Source of the DNA: Gammaproteobacteria bacterium
GTDB taxonomy: Bacteria > Pseudomonadota > Gammaproteobacteria > GCA-001735895
Length of the DNA: 7,639 nt
Direction: 5' to 3'
Assembly (NCBI GenBank): GCA_029864065.1
Contig: JAOTUD010000109.1
Span: forward strand, 1-7,639
Part shown: positions 1 to 5,888 of the stretch, in pieces
How positions within the stretch are numbered: position 1 is the stretch's first letter
Layout of the letters: every line of letters begins with the position of its first letter
The notes under the pieces: generated by a model
What the model was told of the DNA's origin: nothing
The model's database searches: none
The model's input: only the letters and a program-made list of their open reading frames with translations
Made by a program: the position numbers and the translations under genes

Positions 1-235
1 TGACCTGGTCGGGCGCGGCGTCAGGGCGGTGGACGTAATCCGCCCCGGATTCTCGGCCGACTGCCTCGAAACCCTGGACGAGATCGAGGTCGAGTACCGC
101 AACGAATTCCTGGCGCTGGGCGGCGAGCAGTTCAGCTACATCCATGCGCTCAACGACCGCGATGCCCATATCGAAATGATGCGCAGCCTGGTGCAGCCGT
201 ATTTACCCGGCGCAGGCCTGTCCGATCGAGTCTGA
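1..235 (+). CDS. hemH: Ferrochelatase, C-terminal fragment (5' end outside window)
   Basis: The last 77 codons of a gene that enters from the left edge; the frame starts at base 2 and stops at TGA 233-235. Ferrochelatase inserts Fe(II) into protoporphyrin IX, the last step of heme b synthesis. The recognisable C-terminal signature is PGFSADCLETLDEI followed by EYRNEF, GGEQFSYI, ALND and a closing helix with HIEMMRSLV, all in the order expected for HemH. The residue before PGFS is Arg; in the ferrochelatases I recall it is usually Cys, a variable position across bacteria. The porphyrin- and metal-binding residues lie upstream and cannot be seen. A GTG at 29 would give a 68-residue frame but is internal to the family domain, so it is not a start. 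The next gene begins 71 nt downstream on the same strand with its own Shine-Dalgarno sequence, and no clear terminator separates them. Confidence 0.88.
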   Translation, partial: DLVGRGVRAVDVIRPGFSADCLETLDEIEVEYRNEFLALGGEQFSYIHALNDRDAHIEMMRSLVQPYLPGAGLSDRV

Positions 236-306
236 ATCATTGGCTGCAGGCAATGTCTACTATCAGCTCGCGCTCGCGCTGCCTCAACCTGAAAAGAGTT
301 TGAATC

Positions 307-1581
307 ATGTTTAAATCCTTCTTTCCAAATCCCCGGATGTTCTTCCTGTCGGTAGTTGTTTATGCCGCCGCCTGCAGCTTTGCCTGGTACAGCTTCAACG
401 AGCAAATCGGTGGATTTCTCGGTTTCGACCTGTCGTCCTCGGAACCCGTTATCGGGTTGGGGCATTTTGCAACGGACTCTTTTTTACTGTTTTATATTTA
501 CTACATTACCTGCTGCGGGCTGTTCGCGGCATTCTGGTTCTGGACCGCAAACCATCCGTGGCAATGGTGGTCGGTCGTGGGCTCGATGCTGATCCTGTTT
601 TCGACCTATTTCTCGGTGCAGGTTTCGGTCGCCCTCAACAACTGGCGGCGACCTTTTTTCGACCTGGTGCAGCGTGCGCTGGGCGGTTCGGCGTCGCAAG
701 GAGCCGACAGTATCGACATCGTCAAAGCGGAAACCGCCATTGCGTCGGATTCCTCCGCACTATACGACCTGGTGCTCATTTTCGCGCAAATCGCTTTCCT
801 GGCCATTTTTGTCTACGTCATCACCAGGTTTTTTATAAGCCACTTTATTTTTCGCTGGCGCACGGCGATGAACGATTACTACACCGCGCAATGGGAAACG
901 GTGCGCAAAATCGAAGGTGCATCCCAGCGCATCCAGGAGGACACCATGCGCTTTGCCGAGATCATGGAGGGCCTGGGCGTGTCTATCGTCGACGCAGTCA
1001 TGACACTGTTCGCGTTCCTGCCAGTGTTATGGGCGCTTTCACAGTATGTTACCGAGCTACCCGTGGTCGGGGTAATCGCGCACCCGCTGTTCGTTGCGGC
1101 GCTGGTCTGGTCGGTATTCGGCACCGGTTTGCTGGCGCTGGTCGGGATAAAACTGCCCGGGTTATTTTTCAAGAACCAGCGCGTCGAGGCCGCTTTCCGC
1201 AAGGAACTGGTCTACGGCGAGGATGACCCTGATCGTGCTCAACCGCTGGCGCTCAGGGAACTGTTCGCCAACGTGCGCAGGAATTACTTCAGAATTTACT
1301 TTCACTACATGTATTTCAACGTTGCACGCAGTATGTACCTGCAGGCCGATAACATCTTCGTCTACGTGCTCCTGATACCGACGATTGCCGCCGGCGCCAT
1401 TACCTTCGGCATCCTGCAGCAAATCCTGACCGCGTTCAGCCAGGTCAGCAATTCGTTTCAGTACCTCGTCAATTCGTGGACGACGATCGTCGAGCTGCTA
1501 TCCATTTACAAGCGCCTGAGCTCGTTCGAGGCGGCGATCAGGAACGAACCGCTGCCGGCTATCGATCAGTATGTTACCTGA
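307..1581 (+). CDS. sbmA: SbmA/BacA-family peptide transporter
   Basis: A 424-residue inner-membrane protein closely resembling E. coli SbmA, a proton-driven importer of proline-rich antimicrobial peptides, microcins B17 and J25 and other peptide-like compounds; it resembles an ABC membrane domain but has no ATPase. The N-terminus MFKSFFPNP matches SbmA. Family blocks include FRWRTAMNDYY (182-192), EGASQRIQEDTMRFAE (203-218), FKNQRVEAAFRKELVYGEDD (288-307), NYFRIYFHYMYFN (326-338) and YLVNSWTTIVELLSIYKRL (386-404). Hydrophobic segments lie near residues 12-28, 56-80, 87-110, 153-176, 227-246, 255-283 and 349-370. The protein is about 18 residues longer than E. coli SbmA (406); the extra length falls mainly in the Gly/Ser/Asp-rich stretch 126-150 before the fourth segment. 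ATG 307 follows AAGAG at 294-298 with 8-nt spacing. The NRDE gene begins 39 nt downstream, so cotranscription is likely. Confidence 0.97.
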   Translation: MFKSFFPNPRMFFLSVVVYAAACSFAWYSFNEQIGGFLGFDLSSSEPVIGLGHFATDSFLLFYIYYITCCGLFAAFWFWTANHPWQWWSVVGSMLILFSTYFSVQVSVALNNWRRPFFDLVQRALGGSASQGADSIDIVKAETAIASDSSALYDLVLIFAQIAFLAIFVYVITRFFISHFIFRWRTAMNDYYTAQWETVRKIEGASQRIQEDTMRFAEIMEGLGVSIVDAVMTLFAFLPVLWALSQYVTELPVVGVIAHPLFVAALVWSVFGTGLLALVGIKLPGLFFKNQRVEAAFRKELVYGEDDPDRAQPLALRELFANVRRNYFRIYFHYMYFNVARSMYLQADNIFVYVLLIPTIAAGAITFGILQQILTAFSQVSNSFQYLVNSWTTIVELLSIYKRLSSFEAAIRNEPLPAIDQYVT

Positions 1582-1620
1582 TCATAGAGTCCGTTATTGA
1601 AGGATCGCGGTTAGCGTAAT

Positions 1621-2388
1621 ATGTGCCTGGTCCTGTTCGCCTATCGCCGTCACGCGGATTACCCGCTGATCCTGATCGCCAACCGCGACGAATACTACGC
1701 GCGCCCGACCCGTGACGCGCACTGGTGGGATGACGCGCAGGTGCTGGCCGGGCGCGACCTCGAGGCCGGCGGCACCTGGCTCGGCATCAGCCGCGACGGG
1801 CGCCTTGCCGCCGTCACCAACGTGCGCGAGCCGGGCGGCATGCGCCCCGGCAGGATTTCGCGCGGCGAGCTGACGCGCGCTTACCTGTCCGGCGACGAAC
1901 ACCCCGAAGCCTACCTGAAGCGCCTGGCCCCGCACGACCGCGATTACGCCGGCTTCAACCTGTTGATCGGCGATCGGCAGGGGTTGTGGTTTTACTCGAA
2001 TCGCAACCCCGGGATACGCCGCATCGAACCCGGGGTGCACGGTATCAGCAACGGCGCCTTCGACGAATCCTGGCCCAAACTCAGTTCCGGCAAGGCGGAA
2101 CTGGAACAGATGCTCGACGGCGAAATCAGCGAAAACGCCCTGCTCGAGATCCTGACCGACCACCAGGTGGCACCGGACCACAGGCTGCCGAGTACCGGGG
2201 TGTCGCTCGATATCGAACGCATGCTGTCGAGTCGATTCATCCGTTCACCCGAATACGGCACCCGCGCCTGCAGTGTGATTACCATTGACCGCGCCGGGCA
2301 GGTCGCGTTTTGCGAACAGAATTACCGCGACGCCGAGCACGACGGCGAGCGCGTCCGCGAATCCTTCACCATCGCTACCGGCCCATAG
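1621..2388 (+). CDS. NRDE (TANGO2/DUF833) family protein
   Basis: A 255-residue protein of the NRDE family, named for the near N-terminal motif, here NRDE at residues 21-24. Other family marks are the Met-Cys start, GTWLGI (51-56), TNVRE (66-70), GFNLLIGD (111-118), HGISNG (140-145) and the late YGTRACSVI (212-220). Human TANGO2 belongs to this family. The biochemical role is unsettled; links to heme trafficking and membrane lipid metabolism have been reported for eukaryotic members, and the conserved Cys2 suggests an N-terminal-nucleophile-like fold, but no substrate is established. The nearby hemH is suggestive only. ATG 1621 is chosen because it gives the conserved Met-Cys start; the nearest Shine-Dalgarno-like sequence, AAGGA at 1600-1604, is 16 nt away, which is unusually far. 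The TAG stop (2386-2388) lies inside the left arm of a strong hairpin, so the end of the protein may have been set by that element. Confidence 0.93.
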   Translation: MCLVLFAYRRHADYPLILIANRDEYYARPTRDAHWWDDAQVLAGRDLEAGGTWLGISRDGRLAAVTNVREPGGMRPGRISRGELTRAYLSGDEHPEAYLKRLAPHDRDYAGFNLLIGDRQGLWFYSNRNPGIRRIEPGVHGISNGAFDESWPKLSSGKAELEQMLDGEISENALLEILTDHQVAPDHRLPSTGVSLDIERMLSSRFIRSPEYGTRACSVITIDRAGQVAFCEQNYRDAEHDGERVRESFTIATGP

Positions 2389-2442
2389 TTTTTGGTCAGA
2401 TCAAAAACCTGCTTAGTTATTGATCTGACCAAAAACTATGGG
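2382..2442. repeat. Perfect 23-bp inverted repeat (61-nt AT-rich hairpin)
   Basis: Bases 2382-2404 are exactly complementary to 2420-2442, with a 15-nt spacer (2405-2419). After one A-A mismatch, three more pairs (2406-2408 with 2416-2418) can form, leaving a 7-nt loop. The arm reads CCCATAGTTTTTGG then TCAGATCAA. GC content over 2385-2440 is 18 of 56 bases, about 32%, against a clearly GC-rich surrounding. The TAG stop of the NRDE gene is inside the left arm. There is no T-run after either arm, so it is not a standard intrinsic terminator, although such a stable stem could protect the upstream mRNA 3' end or pause polymerase. The perfect symmetry and different base composition suggest a small dispersed element such as a MITE or REP-like palindrome; copy number cannot be judged from one window. 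Confidence 0.9.
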
Positions 2443-2554
2443 GGTAGCGCAGGTCGGTACGGTGAGTACAATAGATGCAGCCATCGACTCGGTGTGCGCG
2501 GGCAGCTGCGGTGGCGAACCTGTACCAGAACCGTTTACGATCTATCCCGAATGA
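2438..2554 (+). CDS. Possible 38-residue ORF overlapping the dioxygenase start (ATGA)
   Basis: A short open frame begins at ATG 2438, inside the right arm of the hairpin, and ends at TGA 2552-2554, sharing four bases (ATGA) with the dioxygenase ATG at 2551. An alternative start is GTG 2462, which has AGG at 2451-2453 eight nt upstream and gives a 30-residue peptide. The product has two Cys in the segment VCAGSCGG and ends PFTIYPE; it is not Arg-rich like the shadow frame across the same bases. I recognise no family. The ATGA arrangement is typical of translational coupling and would help explain the lack of a good Shine-Dalgarno before 2551. It could equally be chance or the debris of an older gene end. 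Confidence 0.22.
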   Translation: MGVAQVGTVSTIDAAIDSVCAGSCGGEPVPEPFTIYPE

Positions 2555-3750
2555 ATGACGAATGCCATCGGTTAGCTTACACCAGCCTCGACGACGGAAT
2601 GCTCGAAATCGTCTGGGGCGACGGTGCCAAAGGCAGTTTCCATCCAATCTGGCTGCGCGATAACTGCCGCTGCGAAATTTGCGGCGATCCGGCAATCGGC
2701 TACCGCAACCTGCGCCTGACGCAACTCGAGCTCGACTGCAAACCACGGGCTGTCGACACCACGCCCGCGATGCTGAGCGTGGTCTGGGATGACGAACACC
2801 GTTCGCAGTATCCGGGTTCATGGCTGCGCTGCCATGCTTACGACGATGCGCTTAGGGCAGCAAGGGCGTTCAAACCCAGGTTATGGGACGAGTCGTTTCG
2901 CAGCAGCCCTCCAACCTGTGACTATGCCGATGTCGAGTCTGACGACGGTGCGCTGCTGCGGGTGTTGCAGCGGGTGCGCGACCACGGCATCTGTTTCCTG
3001 CGCGCTGCACCGGCCGAACCCGGTATCATCGAGGCGCTGGCGCGGCGTTTCGGTTTCCCGCAGGAATCCAATTTCGGACGCGTGCAGGACTTGCTGTTCG
3101 ATCCGGGTAAACGCAGCATCGCCAACGACGTCAAGGCGTTGAAACCCCATACCGACGAGCCCTACCGCGCATCACCCCCCGGCCTGTTACTGTTCCACTG
3201 TATCGCCAACGACCAGAGCGGCGCCGGGGCCTCGCTGTTTATGGATGGCTTCGAACTCGCCACAAAACTGCGCCAACACGACCCCGGGGGATTCGCGGCG
3301 CTATGTCGGTATAACCAGGTTTTTCGCCGCCATTTCGCGGGAGATGTCGACCTGATCACCGAATTTCCCGTCATCAGCGTCGACGAATTCGGCAACCTGA
3401 GCGGCATTCGCGTGAACGATCGCGTCGCCGCGCCGCTATCGATTCCAGCCGGGCAGGTCGAGGTTTATTATCGCGGCTTGCGCTACCTGCTCGAACTCGC
3501 CGAGCGCGAAAGCCTGATGCTGCGGCAAACCCTGCAGCCCGGCGATATCGCCATTTTCGACAACCACCGCGTATTGCACGGTCGCAGCGATCTGACGATA
3601 AACGGGCAACGCTGGCTGCAATGGGTCCAGGTCGAGCGCGGCGATTTCCATTCCAGCCTGCGCATTTTTGCCGACCGTTTGGGTATCGCGCGCGATGCCA
3701 ATCCGCTGCTCCGAGGCGCTTACGGCTCCGCCTCGAAATATGACGATTGA
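2551..3750 (+). CDS. Gamma-butyrobetaine-hydroxylase-like Fe(II)/2-oxoglutarate dioxygenase (TauD/TfdA superfamily)
   Basis: A 399-residue two-domain protein. The N-terminal DUF971-type zinc domain has FHPIWLRDNCRCEIC, with Cys39, Cys41 and Cys44 and a later His83, matching the zinc ligands of human BBOX1. The C-terminal TauD-like domain has the iron triad His200, Asp202 (HTDEPYR) and His343 (VLHGR); Arg354, eleven residues after the distal His, is the expected 2-oxoglutarate ligand. Other family blocks are LLLFHCI (212-218) and SLRIFADRL near 369-377. Members hydroxylate trimethylammonium compounds: gamma-butyrobetaine to carnitine, trimethyllysine, or 2-trimethylaminoethylphosphonate (TmpA). 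The substrate here is unresolved, and no carnitine or phosphonate genes are in view. The frame stays open upstream to TTG 2392, but that extension translates the hairpin and an Arg-rich shadow, so ATG 2551 is preferred: it gives family length and starts just before the domain. Its Shine-Dalgarno is poor; a TACAAT at 2467-2472 could be a -10 box but has no good -35 partner. Confidence 0.9.
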   Translation: MNDECHRLAYTSLDDGMLEIVWGDGAKGSFHPIWLRDNCRCEICGDPAIGYRNLRLTQLELDCKPRAVDTTPAMLSVVWDDEHRSQYPGSWLRCHAYDDALRAARAFKPRLWDESFRSSPPTCDYADVESDDGALLRVLQRVRDHGICFLRAAPAEPGIIEALARRFGFPQESNFGRVQDLLFDPGKRSIANDVKALKPHTDEPYRASPPGLLLFHCIANDQSGAGASLFMDGFELATKLRQHDPGGFAALCRYNQVFRRHFAGDVDLITEFPVISVDEFGNLSGIRVNDRVAAPLSIPAGQVEVYYRGLRYLLELAERESLMLRQTLQPGDIAIFDNHRVLHGRSDLTINGQRWLQWVQVERGDFHSSLRIFADRLGIARDANPLLRGAYGSASKYDD

Positions 3751-3890
3751 CCATGCCGAACCGACGACCGCAACTGACGCGCCGGGCGACGGATGAGCCG
3801 CGGCGGAAATTGCGCGCGATCCTGGGCCATCCTGGCTGCCCGGCGCCACGCGGTTACGCGGATATTTAACCAGACAGGAACGAGTCCAGC

Positions 3891-4649
3891 ATGAAAGTAC
3901 TGGTAGTAACCGGCAGCAGCCGGGGCATCGGCGCCGAGATCTGCCGGCAGGCTGCGGCCGAGGGCTGGAAGGTTTGCATCAACTATGCAAACTCGGAGGA
4001 TGAAGCCGATCACGTCGTCGCCGAAATTCGGCAACGGGGCGGCATCGCGATCGCGCTGCAGGCAAATGTCGCCAACGAAGAAGAGGTCGTTACGATGTTC
4101 GAGCGCGTCGACCTGGAACTCGGTCCGGTGACCGGACTGGTCAACAATGCCGGCGTCAACGGTGGCGGCACCCGCGTCGACGAAATGGATGCGTCGGTTG
4201 CGCGCGCCGTGTTCGACATCAACGTACTCGGCGCATTCATTTGCGCGAAACATGCCATCAAACGCATGGCCAAACGCCACGGCGGCAACGGGGGCTCGAT
4301 AGTCAACGTGTCGTCGGCGGCTTCCCGGCATGGCGGGCCCTTCAGCTACGTCGACTACGCCGCTTCCAAGGCGGCGATCGATACCTTTACCATCGGGCTC
4401 GCGAAGGAACAGGCCGACCAGGGCATTCGCGTAAACTGTTTGCGACCGGGCGTCACGCTGACCGAGATCAGTGTCGATTACGCCAGGCGACACCCGGAAT
4501 GGCTCGAATGGGTGCTGCCGCAGGTGCCACTGGGGCGCCCCGGCGAGGTTAGCGAAATCGCCAACGGCGCGATGTTCCTGCTGTCCGACAAGTCATCCTA
4601 CGTTACCGGCGCCATCCTCGACGTCTGCGGCGGCTGGGTCAGCCCCTAG
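3891..4649 (+). CDS. SDR-family oxidoreductase, YgfF-like
   Basis: A 252-residue classical short-chain dehydrogenase, the usual size for the family. It has the dinucleotide-binding motif TGSSRGIG (7-14), NNAG (85-88), the structural Asn111, Ser141/Ser142, and catalytic Tyr156 and Lys160 in DYAASKAA. The stretch IVNVSSAASRHG followed by YVDYAASKAAIDT and QGIRVNCLRPG resembles, from memory, E. coli YgfF and glucose-1-dehydrogenase-like SDRs more than FabG. It should catalyse NAD(P)H-linked alcohol/carbonyl conversion in the cytoplasm; substrate unknown. Arg11 and the NYANSE stretch after strand 2, rather than an Asp, lean towards NADP(H); this is inference. ATG 3891 has AGGAA at 3876-3880, 10 nt upstream. 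The dioxygenase ends 140 nt before on the same strand; the two could share a transcript and even a substrate, but the gap is large enough for a separate promoter. Downstream is a convergent, repeat-rich gap. Confidence 0.94.
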   Translation: MKVLVVTGSSRGIGAEICRQAAAEGWKVCINYANSEDEADHVVAEIRQRGGIAIALQANVANEEEVVTMFERVDLELGPVTGLVNNAGVNGGGTRVDEMDASVARAVFDINVLGAFICAKHAIKRMAKRHGGNGGSIVNVSSAASRHGGPFSYVDYAASKAAIDTFTIGLAKEQADQGIRVNCLRPGVTLTEISVDYARRHPEWLEWVLPQVPLGRPGEVSEIANGAMFLLSDKSSYVTGAILDVCGGWVSP

Positions 4650-4678
4650 CCCGCAAATCTCACCGTTTTACGTCGCGA

Positions 4679-4797
4679 GGGCGTCGCAAAGACACTGTGG
4701 CGGGCTGCACGCAGCAGAGACCCGCGCAGGCGCAGTCGACACAACGTCGAGCAGGCCGTCGGGAGTACTGCCCGTCACAGTGCGCTTTGCGGCGTCC
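4679..4797. repeat. Long imperfect inverted repeat / 119-nt stem-loop
   Basis: Bases 4679-4705 pair with 4770-4797. The left arm contains CGTCGCAAAGACACTGTG and the right arm CACAGTGCGCTTTGCGGCG. Counting on the sequence gives 26 paired columns, of which three are G-U, interrupted only by a one-by-two-base internal loop (A4692 opposite 4783-4784). The 64-nt interior includes a smaller hairpin, TCGAC (4736-4740) with GTCGA (4746-4750) around ACAAC. The whole could form a branched RNA in transcripts running out of the SDR gene, or a cruciform in DNA. There is no T-run, so it is not a classic terminator. It may be a nonautonomous repeat; nothing in the window shows a second copy. Confidence 0.8.
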
Positions 4798-4961
4798 GCA
4801 GCAGGAAATCGGTGAGATATACGGGCTAGTCGCCGCTGGCGCGGGTGGGACTGTCCCGGCCGCAGAGAGGGATGGTTCTCGCGGAGACGTGGAGGACGCG
4901 GGGAGCGCGGTGGTTGGAGTGGATTTACCTCAGGCCACGGGCCGGCGTCATGGCGGCCGCG

Positions 4962-5045
4962 TTATCCCGGAACCCGATCCAGGACGCAATCGATTGCTTC
5001 GACGGCAACATTACCGGCAAGGTCATAATGTTCAATTCGAAGTAA
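4962..5045 (+). pseudogene. Possible remnant of an oxidoreductase C-terminus
   Basis: The frame ending at TAA 5043-5045 closes with NPIQDAIDCFDGNITGKVIM and a few more residues. This has the rhythm of the C-terminus of medium-chain zinc-type dehydrogenase/quinone reductases, where an 'A...F..G...GKVV' pattern precedes the stop. Upstream of about 4962 the same frame becomes unlike a protein, and no Rossmann motif or catalytic part is present. The stretch is less GC-rich than its surroundings. If real, it is the tail of a gene otherwise deleted or replaced by the repeats on its left. The similarity is weak and rests on about 24 residues, so chance is a live alternative. Confidence 0.2.
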
Positions 5046-5054
5046 ATCGAATGG

Positions 5055-5075
5055 ATGCCGGAGCAGGCCCGGCAT
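5055..5075. repeat. REP-like short palindrome
   Basis: ATGCCGG (5055-5061) pairs perfectly with CCGGCAT (5069-5075) around a 7-nt loop, AGCAGGC. The setting, TGGATGCCGG...CCCGGCATGACGG, matches the style of the abundant 'GGAT-CCGG...CCGG-ATGACGG' intergenic palindromes in proteobacterial genomes; this likeness is from memory. It lies 52 bp beyond the 3' end of the TatD-family gene, so as RNA it could stabilise that transcript's 3' end. There is no run of T on either side. Confidence 0.65.
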
Positions 5076-5126
5076 GACGGGTGCTCGTGGCGTCTCCGCG
5101 CCTTTGCGAGAAACGCCCCTGTCACG

Positions 5127-5888
5127 CTAGAGGGAAAACAGCGCTTCGGCATTGCGATTGAGGACGGCGGCCAGGTCGTCGACATCGCACTGGCGCAGTT
5201 CGGCCATGGTGCGCAAATGCTCGACGATGAACGCCGGCTGGTTGAGCTCGCCGCGGTGGGTTGCGCCGGGCTGGTCGGGCGCGTCCGATTCGAGCAGCAG
5301 CGCGTCGTCCGGCATCGCGGCCACAATGGCGCGCAGTTTTTTAGCGCGATCGAAGCCGACCGTGGCGGCGATGCCGAGCCTGAAACCGAGATCGTACAAC
5401 TGCTGCGCCTGCTGCCAGCTACCGCTGAAACTGTGCACGACCCCGCCATGGCGCGCGTGCCGGCGCAACAGGCCGATGGCTTCGTCCATAGCCTTACGCA
5501 CGTGCACGATGACCGGCAGACGATGGTTGCCGGCCAGTTGCAACTGTTCCACGAACAAGCGCTGTTGCCAGTCCGCGTCGACGCGCGAAGCATAATAATC
5601 GAGCCCGCACTCGCCAAGCGCAACCGGTTGTTCGCGCCCGAGCCATTCGTCGAGTTCACGCAAATGCGCGACCTGGTGCTGTTCGACGAACCAGGGGTGC
5701 AGGCCGTAAGCGGGATACAGGCCCGCGTTGTCTGCGCAAACCTGCTTCACCTTTTCCCAGCGATTGGCGGTCGTCGCCGGCACGACCATGCGCGCGACGC
5801 CCGCCGCCGCGGCCAGCGCGATTACGTCACCGCGCCGCGCGTCGAAGCGATCGTCGTCGAGGTGGCAGTGGCTATCGATCAGCTGCAT
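5127..5888 (-). CDS. TatD-family metal-dependent hydrolase, YjjV-like
   Basis: A 253-residue TIM-barrel hydrolase of the amidohydrolase superfamily. The metal-binding pattern is complete: HCHLD with His7 and His9, Glu93 in GECGLDY, His129 in VIVHVRKA, His152 in VHSFSG, and Asp202 in LLESDAP. TatD proteins are usually described as 3'-5' nucleases acting on DNA or RNA; several paralogues per genome exist. The blocks VPATTAN (37-43), GVVHSFSGSWQQA (149-161) and the region 171-184 resemble E. coli YjjV more than TatD or YcfH (recalled, not searched). Length fits the family. The ATG (5888-5886) lies ten bases inside the end of the phosphoribulokinase gene; only AGGG very close to the start serves as a Shine-Dalgarno, so translation is probably coupled to the upstream gene. 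The functional link between the two is unclear. Confidence 0.94.
   Translation of the reverse strand: MQLIDSHCHLDDDRFDARRGDVIALAAAAGVARMVVPATTANRWEKVKQVCADNAGLYPAYGLHPWFVEQHQVAHLRELDEWLGREQPVALGECGLDYYASRVDADWQQRLFVEQLQLAGNHRLPVIVHVRKAMDEAIGLLRRHARHGGVVHSFSGSWQQAQQLYDLGFRLGIAATVGFDRAKKLRAIVAAMPDDALLLESDAPDQPGATHRGELNQPAFIVEHLRTMAELRQCDVDDLAAVLNRNAEALFSL

Larger units (their letters stand above)
4876..5112. repeat. Divergent inverted pair of ~24-nt motifs, possible ends of a small element
   Basis: The motif TTCTCGCGGAGACG-TGGAGGACGC (4876-4899) recurs in reverse complement at 5089-5112, where the reversed strand reads TTCTCGCAAAGGCG-CGGAGACGCC. Allowing one gap, roughly 19 of 24 positions agree, starting with an identical TTCTCGC. 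Similar TTCTCGC...GGAGACGC strings are, from general experience, frequent intergenic repeats in proteobacterial genomes. The two copies enclose about 190 bp that includes the REP-like hairpin and the possible oxidoreductase tail. The pair could be the termini of a degraded small element or two independent repeat copies. No flanking target duplication is evident. Confidence 0.38.
4650..5126. other. Repeat-rich convergent intergenic region with no intact gene
   Basis: This 477-bp stretch separates the 3' ends of the SDR gene (+) and the TatD-family gene (-). Open frames cross it in several phases, but they are Arg/Gly/Gln-rich shadows with no domain and no good ribosome binding site. What it does hold is structure: a long imperfect stem-loop (4679-4797), a pair of divergent inverted 24-mers (4876-4899 and 5089-5112), a REP-like hairpin (5055-5075), and a short frame that may be an oxidoreductase remnant (4962-5045). 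No intrinsic terminator with a T-run is visible for either flanking gene; one or more of the stems may serve that purpose. The mixture suggests a landing site for small repeated elements. Confidence 0.7.

Noticed and set aside
238..255. CATTG...CAATG inverted repeat after hemH as a terminator
   Set aside because: Only five base pairs and no T-run follow it.
1594..2181. A 195-residue - strand frame opposite the NRDE gene
   Set aside because: Val/Ala/Gly/Gln-rich antisense shadow of a clearly recognised gene.
2382..2442. Reading the 23-bp hairpin as an intrinsic terminator
   Set aside because: Neither strand has a T-run after the stem; the T5/A5 runs are inside the arms.
2392..2550. N-terminal extension of the dioxygenase to TTG 2392
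   Set aside because: It would translate the hairpin itself plus an Arg-rich stretch and exceed family length by 53 residues; the domain begins right after ATG 2551.
3753..3869. A 38-residue frame starting two bases after the dioxygenase stop
   Set aside because: Strongly Arg/Pro-rich, no Shine-Dalgarno and no recognisable family; most likely chance in GC-rich spacer DNA.
3720..4493. A 257-residue open frame on the - strand opposite the SDR gene
   Set aside because: It lies antisense to a gene with a full set of SDR motifs; the product has no recognisable domain and is explained by GC-rich codon bias.
4697..5077. A 126-residue + frame (and a 114-residue one at 4471-4815) across the convergent gap
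   Set aside because: Composition is Gln/Arg/Gly-rich, they run through inverted repeats or the SDR gene in another phase, and show no domain.
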